DNA of 64,000 bases from an uncultured Flavobacteriaceae bacterium. GTDB taxonomy: Bacteria; Bacteroidota; Bacteroidia; Flavobacteriales; Flavobacteriaceae. The first letter of the stretch is position 1, and every line of letters begins with the position of its first letter. Location: positions 1 to 64,000 of the forward strand of contig CALGLR010000001.1 of NCBI GenBank assembly GCA_937959395.1, read 5' to 3'. Shown in pieces: positions 47,776 to 57,026 of this stretch. The translations under genes and the position numbers were made by a program. The notes beneath the pieces were generated by a model. That model saw only the letters and a program-made list of their open reading frames with translations. It was not told the origin of the DNA and searched no databases.

Positions 47776-47937
47776 ATAGCATATACATATAGAATTTATT
47801 GTAAAAGAAATTGATGATTTTTTTCTTTAAATGAAATATAAATATAAAGCATAGCATTAGTTACGGTTTCTTTTTCTATTAAAATAGAAAGTAAAAAAGA
47901 GCGATTTATTGCGGTAAATTATATAGGTGTATGGTAT
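47776..47937 (+). repeat. Terminal-inverted-repeat element, copy D
   Basis: 162 bp, ATAGC...ATGGTAT ends, with shifted but still mostly paired inner arms (CATATACATATAG against CTATATAATT on the other strand). Lies between cysH and cysD inside the operon, 18 nt before cysD. Interior conserved with copies A-C. Confidence 0.75.
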
Positions 47938-47955
47938 TACTAAAAAGTATAAAAT

Positions 47956-48858
47956 ATGAAAGGAGATACATCAACAATAAATCCATTAGAAAACGAAGCG
48001 ATATATATTATCAGGGAAGTTGCAGCTCAGTTTGAAAAACCGGTACTGTTATTTTCAGGAGGGAAAGATTCGATTACTTTGGTGAGATTAGCGCAAAAAG
48101 CATTTTATCCAGCAAAAATTCCTTTTCCATTAATGCATATAGATACAGGGCATAATTTTCCTGAAACTATAGAGTTTAGAGATCGTTTAGTTAAAGAATT
48201 AGGTCTGGAATTAATTGTACGAAATGTTCAAGATTCTATAGATCAAGGAAAAGTGAAAGAAGAGTCTGGAAAGTATGCCAGTAGAAATAGTTTGCAAACC
48301 ACGACACTTTTAGATGCTATTGAAGAATTTAAATTCGATGCTTGTATTGGAGGCGCTCGTAGAGATGAAGAAAAAGCACGAGCTAAAGAACGTATTTTTT
48401 CTGTAAGAGACGATTTTGGACAATGGGATGAAAAAAATCAAAGACCAGAACTTTTCGATATGTTGAATGGACAAATAGAATTGGGACAAAACGTACGTGT
48501 ATTTCCTATTTCTAATTGGACAGAATTAGACGTTTGGTCTTATATAGAGAAAGAGAATATTGAAATTCCATCGATTTATTTTGCACATACAAGAGCTACT
48601 TTTTTAAGAGATGGTTTAATATGGTCTTCAGATGATGTGGTTTATCGTGAAGATGACGAAGTTGTAGAAGATCGTGTGGTACGATTTAGAACTGTAGGCG
48701 ATATGAGTTGTACTGCTGCAGTCCTTTCTGAAGCGGCAGATATTGCTACAGTAGTCGATGAAATTAGAAATTCTACGATATCTGAACGTGGCGCTAGAAT
48801 AGATGATAAACGTTCTGAGGCAGCCATGGAAAAAAGAAAACAACAAGGGTATTTTTAA
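47956..48858 (+). CDS. cysD: Sulfate adenylyltransferase subunit 2
   Basis: 300 aa. PP-loop LLFSGGKDSITLVRLAQKA, then MHIDTGHNFPETIEFRD, and GGARRDEEKARAKERIFS. With CysN it makes APS from sulfate and ATP. The C-terminus RKQQGYF matches the family end. Confidence 0.96.
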   Translation: MKGDTSTINPLENEAIYIIREVAAQFEKPVLLFSGGKDSITLVRLAQKAFYPAKIPFPLMHIDTGHNFPETIEFRDRLVKELGLELIVRNVQDSIDQGKVKEESGKYASRNSLQTTTLLDAIEEFKFDACIGGARRDEEKARAKERIFSVRDDFGQWDEKNQRPELFDMLNGQIELGQNVRVFPISNWTELDVWSYIEKENIEIPSIYFAHTRATFLRDGLIWSSDDVVYREDDEVVEDRVVRFRTVGDMSCTAAVLSEAADIATVVDEIRNSTISERGARIDDKRSEAAMEKRKQQGYF

Positions 48859-48889
48859 TTTTTCGAAGAGAAATTAGCCTTTTTAGCTT

Positions 48890-48964
48890 TTGGCAATTAG
48901 CCATTAGCACAATTAAAATAAAAAATAATAAGCCAATAGCTAGTAGCTAATGGCTAATAGCCAA
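48890..48964 (+). repeat. Inverted repeat before cysN
   Basis: TTGGCAATTAGCCATTAGC (48890-48908) and GCTAATGGCTAATAGCCAA (48946-48964), ending 4 nt before the cysN ATG. In mRNA it would put a long stem against the start codon. Confidence 0.7.
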
Positions 48965-48968
48965 AAAA

Positions 48969-50216
48969 ATGGAAGTTTTAAAAATAGCAACAGCAGGAAG
49001 TGTCGATGATGGGAAAAGCACCTTAATAGGGAGACTACTTTACGATACAAAATCATTAACAAGTGATAAATTAGAAGCTATTGAAAAGAAAAGTAAGCAA
49101 CGTGGTTATGATTACTTAGATTTCTCTTTAGCAACAGATGGATTAGTTGCAGAAAGAGAACAGGGAATAACGATAGATGTTGCACATATTTATTTTTCTA
49201 CCCAAACGAAAAGTTATATCATAGCTGATACTCCAGGACATGTTGAGTATACTAGAAATATGGTAACTGGAGCTTCTACTTCTCAAGCGGCTATCATATT
49301 AATTGATGCCAGAAAAGGCGTTATTGAACAAACCAATCGACACTTTTTTATAAATAATTTATTACGTGTTAAAGACATTATTGTTGCGGTAAATAAAATG
49401 GATTTGGTCGACTTTTCAGAAGAAAAATATAACACTATTAAAGCGAGTTTTGAAGCTTTAATGGCTAAGAGAGACTACCAAGAACAGCGTATTACTTTTA
49501 TTCCTGTGAGTGCATTAAAAGGAGATAATGTCGTTAATAAATCGGAAAACATGCCTTGGTTTAAAGGGCAGACGCTTTTAGAGCATTTAGAGGTTTTAAA
49601 AAGTGACGATATTTATAATACAGGAACACCACGATTTCCTGTGCAATATGTAGTGCGGCCAAAAACAGAAGAATTTCACGATTTTAGAGGGTATGCTGGT
49701 AAAGTATATGGAGGCGATTTAAGTGTAGGAGATACTGTCGTAGCATTGCCTTCTCAAACAAAGTCTAAAATAAAGGAAATCTTTTCTTATAATGAACTTT
49801 ATGAGACCGCTTCAAGACGATCGTCTGTTACCATTACGTTAGAAGATGATATCAATGTAAGTAGAGGAGACATGTTGGTTAAAGAGAATGATTTACCAAA
49901 AATAGAGAAGCAATTTACGGCAACTATTTCATGGATGGATTCTCAAAAACTAACTAATGGGAGCAAATACATACTTCAACATGGGGTTAATAAAGTGCTA
50001 GCAAAAGTAGATCAGGTTAACCATAAAATAAACCCAGATTATTCGGGAGTAGATATTACAACAGATACTTTAGGGATGAATGATATCGCTTCAGTTACTT
50101 TCAAATTAAATAAACCCATTTTTTTCGATGCCTTTAAAGATCACCGTACAAACGGATCTTTTATTTTAATCGATACACAATCTAATAATACAGTTGGTGC
50201 TGGGTTTATTCAGTAA
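48969..50216 (+). CDS. cysN: Sulfate adenylyltransferase subunit 1 (GTPase)
   Basis: 415 aa EF-Tu-like GTPase. P-loop AGSVDDGKSTLIGRLLYD, effector EQGITIDVAHIYF, DTPGHVEYTRNMVTGAS and base-specific NKMD. It ends after the beta-barrel domains with no APS-kinase domain, unlike CysNC fusions. Confidence 0.96.
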   Translation: MEVLKIATAGSVDDGKSTLIGRLLYDTKSLTSDKLEAIEKKSKQRGYDYLDFSLATDGLVAEREQGITIDVAHIYFSTQTKSYIIADTPGHVEYTRNMVTGASTSQAAIILIDARKGVIEQTNRHFFINNLLRVKDIIVAVNKMDLVDFSEEKYNTIKASFEALMAKRDYQEQRITFIPVSALKGDNVVNKSENMPWFKGQTLLEHLEVLKSDDIYNTGTPRFPVQYVVRPKTEEFHDFRGYAGKVYGGDLSVGDTVVALPSQTKSKIKEIFSYNELYETASRRSSVTITLEDDINVSRGDMLVKENDLPKIEKQFTATISWMDSQKLTNGSKYILQHGVNKVLAKVDQVNHKINPDYSGVDITTDTLGMNDIASVTFKLNKPIFFDAFKDHRTNGSFILIDTQSNNTVGAGFIQ

Positions 50217-50333
50217 ATCCCCCTAGCCCCCTGAGGGGGAACTAGCTTGTTTACCAAAAAATATAAATCAACAAAAATACTCTTACACCACCCGAGTAAG
50301 AGTTCCTCCCCTTTGGGGAGGCTAGGAGGGGAT
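50217..50333 (+). repeat. cysN-sulfite reductase spacer: long inverted repeat
   Basis: ATCCCCCTAGCCCCCTGAGG (50217 on) pairs with a 3' arm ending GGCTAGGAGGGGAT at 50333. Inside is a hairpin ACTCTTAC / GTAAGAGT (about 50279-50303). The structure stops 4 nt before the next ATG. Confidence 0.7.
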
Positions 50334-50337
50334 AATT

Positions 50338-52449
50338 ATGCAAAGTTTTAGAACCGAAATAGAGAATCCTATTGTAGAAAAAGAAATTATAGAATTAGCT
50401 GATAAAATAGAGCTATTTCATAAAGGAAAAATTGATGAAGAAAAATTTCGCAGTCTACGATTAGCAAGGGGAATTTATGGGCAACGCCAACAAGGTGTAC
50501 AAATGATTCGTATAAAATTACCTTACGGAAAAGTATTAAGCAATCAATTGCGTAGAATTTCTGATGTTTCTGATGAATACTCTAGAGGGCGTTTGCATAT
50601 TACGACACGCCAAGATATTCAAATACATTATGTAAGTTTAGATAGAACACCAGAACTTTGGGCTCAATTAGAAAAAGATGATGTGACTTTAAGAGAAGCC
50701 TGTGGAAATACAGTTAGAAATGTAACCGCATCAGAAACAGCAGGTATAGATATTAATGAACCTTTTGATGTGTCTCCATATGCTGATGCTATTTTCCGGT
50801 TTTTCTTAAGACATCCAATCTCTCAAGAAATGGGACGAAAATTTAAAGTCTCTTTTTCAGCTTCAGAAGAAGATACAGCATTGTCTTATATGAATGATTT
50901 CGGACTCATTGCTAAAATAGAGAATGGAATAAAAGGGTTTAAAGTCATGCTAGCAGGAGGTTTAGGTTCGCAGCCAAGACATGCCGAAAAATTATATGAT
51001 TTTTTACCAGCAGATAAAATAATTCCTACAATGGAAGGCATTTTACGTGTTTTTGATCGTTACGGAGAACGTAAAAGTAGAGCAAAAGCGAGAATGAAAT
51101 TCTTATTAAAGGATATTGGAGTTGAAGCTTTTAAAAAGTTAGTTACTGAAGAGCAAAAAGCAATCGAATTTAAAACAGTAGTTATAGATGAAAGTACTTA
51201 TAAGAATTCTTCTCCTGTAACTGTAACTGCTCCAAAAGTAAAAATTAAGGATCAAAAAGCATTTGATTTATGGAAATCTACTAATGTTATTCCACAAAAG
51301 CAAGAGGGTTATGTTGCCATAGGAATTAAGGTGTTATTGGGTGATTTTTATACAGATAAAGCCAGATTATTAGCCAGTTTAGTTGAAGAGTATGCAGCTG
51401 GAGAAATACGATTATCATTACGCCAAAACATATTGATTCCTTTTGTGAAATTAGATTTAATCCCTTTTTTCTATCAAGAGTTAGAAAAACTAGGTTTTGC
51501 AGATGCAGGTTATAATAAAGCAATAGATATTACGGCATGTCCTGGAACAGATACGTGTAATTTAGGAATAGCAAGCAGTACAGGAATTGCAGAAGAGTTA
51601 GAGCGTGTTATAAAAACAGAATACCCGCACTATTTAGAAAATGAAGATTTAGTTATTAAAATTAGTGGATGTATGAATGCTTGTGGTCAACATAATTTGG
51701 CAAACATAGGTTTTCAAGGCATGTCTATTCGTACACCAGAAAAATTAGTAGCACCAGCACTCCAAGTGCTTTTAGGAGGTGGTACGAGAGGGAATGGACA
51801 AGGTATTTTTGCAGATAAGGTAGTAAAAGTGCCAAGTAGAAGAGGTCCAGAGGCCTTAAGACGTGTGTTAAACGATTACGAAAAGAATGGAAACGATGTA
51901 CAGTTTATAGATTACTATAGTTTAAAAGGGGAGAAATATTTTTATGATTTACTAAAAGATTTATCAAATTCAACAAATTTAACTCAAGATGATTTTATTG
52001 ATTGGGGAACGAATGAAACTTACGTTAAAGCGATTGGAGTAGGAGAATGTGCAGGAGTAATTATTGATTTAATCGCAACACTTTTCTTAGAAAGCGAAGA
52101 AAAAATAGCTGAAGCAGAAGAAACTTTTAATGATAAAGTGTATTCGCATGCGATATACCATGCTTATAAAGCGATAATTAATTCGGCTAAAGCCATATTA
52201 TTATCAGACAATATCCCAACAAATACGCAAGCAGGTATTATAAGACAGTTTGATGAGTTGTTTGTTGAAACCAAAAAAATAGAATTAGGAACGCCTTTCT
52301 CAGATTTTATATATCAAATAAAAGAGCATGCACCAACAAGAGAATTTGCGCAAAGTTATATTGAAAATGCGAAACATTTCTTAGAAATAGTAAGGGCATA
52401 TAGAACTAAAGAGATGAAAGATAATACGATTAATGTAATTCAGCATTAA
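50338..52449 (+). CDS. Ferredoxin-type sulfite reductase with C-terminal HEPN-like domain
   Basis: 703 aa. Siroheme/[4Fe-4S] cysteines are C401, C407, C445 and C449 (TACPGTDTCNLG and KISGCMNACGQH). Two ferrite-reductase-like half domains, with RGRLHITTRQDIQIHYV and IRLSLRQNILIPFV. After about residue 570 a helical region follows (SHAIYHAYKAIINSAKAILL) that resembles a HEPN domain and is not part of classical NirA/CysI. Operon partners (siroheme enzymes, ferredoxin, reductase, cysE, cysM) favour sulfite over nitrite as substrate. Confidence 0.85.
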   Translation: MQSFRTEIENPIVEKEIIELADKIELFHKGKIDEEKFRSLRLARGIYGQRQQGVQMIRIKLPYGKVLSNQLRRISDVSDEYSRGRLHITTRQDIQIHYVSLDRTPELWAQLEKDDVTLREACGNTVRNVTASETAGIDINEPFDVSPYADAIFRFFLRHPISQEMGRKFKVSFSASEEDTALSYMNDFGLIAKIENGIKGFKVMLAGGLGSQPRHAEKLYDFLPADKIIPTMEGILRVFDRYGERKSRAKARMKFLLKDIGVEAFKKLVTEEQKAIEFKTVVIDESTYKNSSPVTVTAPKVKIKDQKAFDLWKSTNVIPQKQEGYVAIGIKVLLGDFYTDKARLLASLVEEYAAGEIRLSLRQNILIPFVKLDLIPFFYQELEKLGFADAGYNKAIDITACPGTDTCNLGIASSTGIAEELERVIKTEYPHYLENEDLVIKISGCMNACGQHNLANIGFQGMSIRTPEKLVAPALQVLLGGGTRGNGQGIFADKVVKVPSRRGPEALRRVLNDYEKNGNDVQFIDYYSLKGEKYFYDLLKDLSNSTNLTQDDFIDWGTNETYVKAIGVGECAGVIIDLIATLFLESEEKIAEAEETFNDKVYSHAIYHAYKAIINSAKAILLSDNIPTNTQAGIIRQFDELFVETKKIELGTPFSDFIYQIKEHAPTREFAQSYIENAKHFLEIVRAYRTKEMKDNTINVIQH

Positions 52450-52466
52450 GACTGTTTAAATTTTAA

Positions 52467-53246
52467 ATGAAGATGAATACTATATTTCCAAAATTAACAG
52501 TTGTTGGAGCTGGACCTGGTGATCCAGATTTAATAACCCTCAAAGCGATTAATGCAATTAAAGCAGCAAATGTTATTCTTTATGATGCGCTAATTAATGA
52601 GCAGTTATTAGAATATGCAACACCAGATACAGAACTTATTTTTGTAGGAAAGCGCAAAGGGTGTTATCGTTATCAACAAGAACAGATTAATGAAATCATT
52701 GTTGAAAGAGCTAAAAAATATGGACATGTCGTGCGTTTAAAAGGCGGTGACCCGTTTATATTTGGAAGAGGTGCAGAAGAGATTGATTATGTTCAAGAAT
52801 TTGGTTTGGAAACTGCAATGGTTCCAGGCATTTCATCATCTATCGCAGTTCCAGCATATCAAGGTATTCCATTAACTAAAAGAGGAGCATCGGAGAGCTT
52901 TTGGGTGATTACAGGAACAACCAAATCACACAAAATTTCTAATGACATCGCTCTTGCAGCAAAATCGACTGCTACAGTGGTCATATTAATGGGAATGGGT
53001 AAGTTAGAAGAGATTGTTACTATTTTTTCAGCAGAAAATAAACAAAACCTTCCAGTCGCTATTATACAAGAGGGGACGACACCAAGAGAAAAATCTGGAT
53101 TCGGAACAATAGGTACCATTTTAGAGATTGTTGAAGAGAGAAAGTTGAGTTCACCAGCAATTATAGTCATTGGAGAAGTGGTAAAACAGCGTGCAAATTT
53201 AACTTCGATTTATAAAGAATTAGAATTAGAAAGTTTAGCCAGTTAA
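52467..53246 (+). CDS. cobA: Uroporphyrinogen-III C-methyltransferase
   Basis: 259 aa. Tetrapyrrole methylase fold: VVGAGPGDPDLITLKA, RLKGGDPFIFGRGAEE and PGISSSIAVPAYQGIPLTKR. Makes precorrin-2 with SAM for siroheme, the cofactor of the reductase encoded 17 nt upstream. ATG at 52473 is an alternative start. Confidence 0.95.
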   Translation: MKMNTIFPKLTVVGAGPGDPDLITLKAINAIKAANVILYDALINEQLLEYATPDTELIFVGKRKGCYRYQQEQINEIIVERAKKYGHVVRLKGGDPFIFGRGAEEIDYVQEFGLETAMVPGISSSIAVPAYQGIPLTKRGASESFWVITGTTKSHKISNDIALAAKSTATVVILMGMGKLEEIVTIFSAENKQNLPVAIIQEGTTPREKSGFGTIGTILEIVEERKLSSPAIIVIGEVVKQRANLTSIYKELELESLAS

Positions 53247-53255
53247 ATACTAGAC

Positions 53256-53906
53256 ATGATGAAGGATATATTAAGAGAGAGAAACGTTTTGCGTAAGCAA
53301 GTTCCCTCTTTGGGGGCGGAGAGGGAAAGGAATAATTTATATCCTGTTTTCATGAAAGTTAAAAACTTGAATATTTTAATTGTAGGCGGTGGTAATGTCG
53401 CAGAAGAGAAGTTGCATTTTTTAACAAAATCTAGTCCAAATGCTAAAGTGGTTATGGTTGCTCCTATGTTTAGAGAACAAACTATTGCTTTAGCAAAAAA
53501 ATATTGTGTGACATTAATTACAGATCGTTACAAAGAAACGTATTTGGAAGGCCGTCATTTTGTTATTGCTACCACAGATAATCCAGAAGTAAATATTCAA
53601 GTATGGGAAGATTGTAGGCGACAAGCTAAGCTTGTTAATGTAGCAGATAATCCTCCGTATTGTGATTTTTATATGGGTGGAATTGTAACGAAAGGAAATG
53701 TAAAAGTAGCGATTTCAACTAACGGAAAATCACCAACAACTGCTAAGCGACTTCGTCAATTTTTTGAAGATGTTATTCCAGAAAATATAGATGGTTTAGT
53801 TAAGAATTTAAATGTATTTAGAAAAACAATAAAAGGTGATTTTGAGCAAAAAGTAGAAACACTAAATGAGTTCACTAAAGGGTTAATTGAAAAAAAAGAA
53901 GTATAA
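53256..53906 (+). CDS. Precorrin-2 dehydrogenase / sirohydrochlorin ferrochelatase (siroheme synthase N-domain)
   Basis: 216 aa from ATG 53256. NNLYPVFMKVKNLNILIVGG is the usual family N-terminus; NAD motif GGGNVAEEK follows. TNGKSPTTAKRLRQF is the C-terminal family segment. About 28 residues precede the family start, and their DNA (TTCCCTCTTTGGGGGC and GGAGAGGGAA) is a palindromic repeat, so the N-terminus may be repeat-derived. An ATG at 53352 would lose conserved residues. Confidence 0.85.
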   Translation: MMKDILRERNVLRKQVPSLGAERERNNLYPVFMKVKNLNILIVGGGNVAEEKLHFLTKSSPNAKVVMVAPMFREQTIALAKKYCVTLITDRYKETYLEGRHFVIATTDNPEVNIQVWEDCRRQAKLVNVADNPPYCDFYMGGIVTKGNVKVAISTNGKSPTTAKRLRQFFEDVIPENIDGLVKNLNVFRKTIKGDFEQKVETLNEFTKGLIEKKEV

Positions 53907-53907
53907 A

Positions 53908-54960
53908 ATGATACAAACAGATATATTAATAATTGGAGCTGGACCAACAGGGTTATTTACCGTTTTTGAAGCAGGATTATTAAAATTAAAATGCCATTTA
54001 ATTGATGCATTACCACAACCGGGAGGACAGTGTTCTGAGATCTACCCTAAAAAACCGATTTATGATATTCCTGGTTTTCCAGAAATATTAGCAGGAGACT
54101 TAACAAAGAATCTTTTAGAACAAAGTAAGCAATTTGAGCCTGGTTTTACTCTTGGAGAACGTGCTGAAACGATAGAGAAGTTAGAAGACGGGTCTTTTAT
54201 AGTAACGACTAATAAAGGTACAAAACACCATGCGCCTATAGTTGCTATTGCTGGAGGCTTAGGTTCTTTCGAACCAAGGAAGCCAAAACTTTATGACATT
54301 GAGAAGTTTGAAGATAATGGACTAGAATATTTCATAAAGGATCCAGAAGTGTATCGGAATAAAAAGGTAGTGATATCTGGAGGAGGAGATTCTGCTCTCG
54401 ATTGGAGTATTTTTCTTGCCGATATCGCTTCAGAAGTTACATTAATACACAGAAGAAACGAATTTAGAGGTGCTTTAGATTCTGTAGAAAAAGTACGTGA
54501 ATTAAAGATATTAAATAAGATAAATTTAATAACACCAGCAGAAGTTACAGCATTACACGGCTATAAGAAAATTGAAGCCGTTACAGTTACTAAAGGAGAA
54601 GAAGAACAATTATTAGAAACCGATCATTTTATTCCATTATTTGGATTATCACCTAAGCTAGGACCTATTGGTAATTGGGGATTAGATATCGAAAAAAATG
54701 CGATTAAAGTAGATACATTCGACTATCAAACTAATATACCTGGGATATTTGCAATAGGCGATGTGAATACGTATCCTGGAAAATTAAAATTAATTCTTTG
54801 TGGTTTTCATGAAGCAACATTAATGTGCCAATCTGCATATAAAATTTTAAATCCTGGTAAAAAATTAGTGTTAAAGTATACAACTGTTAGTGGTATAGAT
54901 GGTTTTGATGGTACTCGAAAAGAATCTCCTAAAGCTGTTGTACAAGCTATAAATACTTAA
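53908..54960 (+). CDS. Thioredoxin reductase-like ferredoxin-NADP reductase
   Basis: 350 aa from ATG 53908, 1 nt after the previous stop; the longer frame start at 53887 lies inside that gene. FAD motif ILIIGAGPTGLFTVFEAGL, NADPH motif VVISGGGDSALDWSIFLAD and GIFAIGDVNTYPGKLKL. The CxxC of thioredoxin reductases is absent, as in this FNR type. With the next gene it probably passes NADPH electrons to the sulfite reductase. Confidence 0.9.
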   Translation: MIQTDILIIGAGPTGLFTVFEAGLLKLKCHLIDALPQPGGQCSEIYPKKPIYDIPGFPEILAGDLTKNLLEQSKQFEPGFTLGERAETIEKLEDGSFIVTTNKGTKHHAPIVAIAGGLGSFEPRKPKLYDIEKFEDNGLEYFIKDPEVYRNKKVVISGGGDSALDWSIFLADIASEVTLIHRRNEFRGALDSVEKVRELKILNKINLITPAEVTALHGYKKIEAVTVTKGEEEQLLETDHFIPLFGLSPKLGPIGNWGLDIEKNAIKVDTFDYQTNIPGIFAIGDVNTYPGKLKLILCGFHEATLMCQSAYKILNPGKKLVLKYTTVSGIDGFDGTRKESPKAVVQAINT

Positions 54961-54969
54961 ATTTGACTC

Positions 54970-55290
54970 ATGTCGGATATTAAAATAAAAATAAAAGATA
55001 GAGAAGGTGTAATTCATGAGGTATTAGCTCCGACTGATATGGCAATGAATTTAATGGAAGTTTGTAAAGCATACGAACTGCCAGTAGAAGGAACCTGTGG
55101 TGGAATGGCTATGTGTGCTTCGTGTCAATGTTATGTTCTTTCAGATCAGCAATTACCAGAAAAAGGAGAAGAAGAAGAGGCTATGTTATCTGAAGCATTT
55201 TATGTGAGAAATAATAGTAGATTAGGTTGTCAAATTAATATTACAGAAAATTTAGAAGGTTTGTTAGTCGAATTAGCTCCAGAATATTAA
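54970..55290 (+). CDS. [2Fe-2S] ferredoxin, adrenodoxin type
   Basis: 106 aa. Ligands C43, C49, C52 and C87 (GTCGGMAMCASCQC and LGCQI). The acidic loop EKGEEEEAM fits partner binding. Follows its reductase by 9 nt; likely electron donor of the siroheme sulfite reductase. Confidence 0.93.
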   Translation: MSDIKIKIKDREGVIHEVLAPTDMAMNLMEVCKAYELPVEGTCGGMAMCASCQCYVLSDQQLPEKGEEEEAMLSEAFYVRNNSRLGCQINITENLEGLLVELAPEY

Positions 55291-55296
55291 ATTAAT

Positions 55297-56055
55297 ATGA
55301 ATAATACATCAGAAAGTAAAGGAACCTTTAAAAGTTATAATATCTGTTTAAAAGACAGTGTTAAGAGCTTTACAAAAGGATTGTTTTATATGTTATTTGA
55401 TGAGGCATATGCTAATGAAAATAGAAGTTCGGTTAAAAAGAAATTTTTAAAAATTGCTGGTAAGCTTAAGCATAATGATGGGGAGTTGCTTTGGAATCAA
55501 TTTGAAAAACAATTTTCAAAAGTAAGAGCTCAGTTAGATTTAGACGCAGAAGCGATAGAAAACAATGACCCAGCGACAAAAAGTTTGGAAGAAGTATATC
55601 TTGCTTATCCGGGATTTCATGCTATTGCTATTTACCGTTTAAGCCATGAACTCTATAAATTAAATGCTTTTGTGGTTTCAAGAATGATGAGTGAATATGT
55701 TCACGGTCTTACCGGTATAGATATTCACCCTGGTGCTACAATAGGAGATTCTTTTTTTATAGATCATGGTACAGGTATCGTTATAGGTGAAACATCTATA
55801 ATTAAAAACGATGTTAAAATATACCAAGGTGTAACTTTAGGAGGAATACAGGTAAAGAAAAGTTTGTCATCTACTAAACGTCATCCAACGATTGAAGATA
55901 ATGTTACCATATACGCAAATGCGACTATTTTAGGAGGAAATATTATTATAGGTAAAAATAGTACAATAGGCGCTAATGTGTGGATTACACAATATGTACC
56001 TGAGAATTCTTTAGTAACCTATAAATCTGAAATAAAAATTAGTACAAGATCTTAA
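55297..56055 (+). CDS. cysE: Serine O-acetyltransferase
   Basis: 252 aa. Helical N-terminus and left-handed beta-helix: DIHPGATIGDSFFIDHGTGI then VIGETSIIKNDVKIYQGVTL. Catalytic His in the FIDHGTG segment. Provides O-acetylserine for the next gene. Confidence 0.94.
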   Translation: MNNTSESKGTFKSYNICLKDSVKSFTKGLFYMLFDEAYANENRSSVKKKFLKIAGKLKHNDGELLWNQFEKQFSKVRAQLDLDAEAIENNDPATKSLEEVYLAYPGFHAIAIYRLSHELYKLNAFVVSRMMSEYVHGLTGIDIHPGATIGDSFFIDHGTGIVIGETSIIKNDVKIYQGVTLGGIQVKKSLSSTKRHPTIEDNVTIYANATILGGNIIIGKNSTIGANVWITQYVPENSLVTYKSEIKISTRS

Positions 56056-56057
56056 AA

Positions 56058-56948
56058 ATGGAAGCGAAAGGAATATTAAGTCAAATAGGGAATACACCAT
56101 TAATAGAAGCTGCCAATTTGGTCACTAAACCTAATGTAAAGTTATTTTTAAAATTAGAAGGAAATAACCCCGGTGGAAGTGTAAAAGATCGTGCCGCGTA
56201 TAATATGATAACTCAAGCCTTAGAGCGTGGAGATATTAAAAAAGGAGGGCGTTTAGTAGAGCCAACGAGCGGTAATACAGGAATTGCACTAGCATTTATA
56301 GCAAAGTTATTTGACCTTCATATATCGTTAATAATGTCCGAAAATGCTACTGTAGAGCGGGTTAAAACAATGCGGGCTTATGGTGCCGAAGTTATATTAA
56401 CACCAGCTGAAGGAGGTATAGAAGGAGCAAGAGATGTCGCATTTAAAATGCGTGATGAAGAAGGATATGTATTGTTAAACCAGTTTGAAAATGATGACAA
56501 TTGGAAAGCGCATTATAAAACAACTGGACCAGAAATTTGGAGAGATACCGAAGGTAAAGTAACCCATTTTGTATCTGCAATGGGAACAACGGGAACCATA
56601 ATGGGGACGTCTACTTTTTTAAAAGAAAAAAACAAAGATATAGTGATTACTGGAGCGCAGCCAAAAGACGGTTCTAGAATTCCGGGAATTAGAAAGTGGT
56701 CACCAGATTATGTCCCTAAATTTTTTAATCGCAGTAATTTAGATCGAGTTATAGAAGTAAGTGAAGATGAGGCAAGAAAAATGACACGACGATTGGCTTT
56801 AGAAGAAGGCGTTTTTGCGGGCATGAGTAGTGGCGGTTCTGTAGCTACGGCATTAAAATTAATTGAAGAAATAGATAAGGGTGTTGTTGTTGCTATAATT
56901 TGTGATAGAGGAGATCGTTATTTATCATCAACATTATTTGAAAAATAG
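56058..56948 (+). CDS. cysM: Cysteine synthase B
   Basis: 296 aa PLP enzyme. Lys43 in NNPGGSVKDRAAYN holds PLP; EPTSGNTGIALAFIA and SAMGTTGTIMG bind substrate and phosphate. Its length and the RNARSP-like DGSRIPGIRKWSPDYVP segment fit the CysM branch. Last gene of the sulfate-to-cysteine operon. Confidence 0.92.
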   Translation: MEAKGILSQIGNTPLIEAANLVTKPNVKLFLKLEGNNPGGSVKDRAAYNMITQALERGDIKKGGRLVEPTSGNTGIALAFIAKLFDLHISLIMSENATVERVKTMRAYGAEVILTPAEGGIEGARDVAFKMRDEEGYVLLNQFENDDNWKAHYKTTGPEIWRDTEGKVTHFVSAMGTTGTIMGTSTFLKEKNKDIVITGAQPKDGSRIPGIRKWSPDYVPKFFNRSNLDRVIEVSEDEARKMTRRLALEEGVFAGMSSGGSVATALKLIEEIDKGVVVAIICDRGDRYLSSTLFEK

Positions 56949-57026
56949 AAGAAATAATTACCCTAAAATGAGGCAAATAAAAAAGTTTGCCTTAAGTTTA
57001 CAACTTAGTTCATAAATATATTAATT

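Noticed and set aside
53887-53907. Longer start of the ferredoxin reductase
   Set aside because: It lies inside the siroheme synthase gene, and the ATG at 53908 places the FAD motif correctly.
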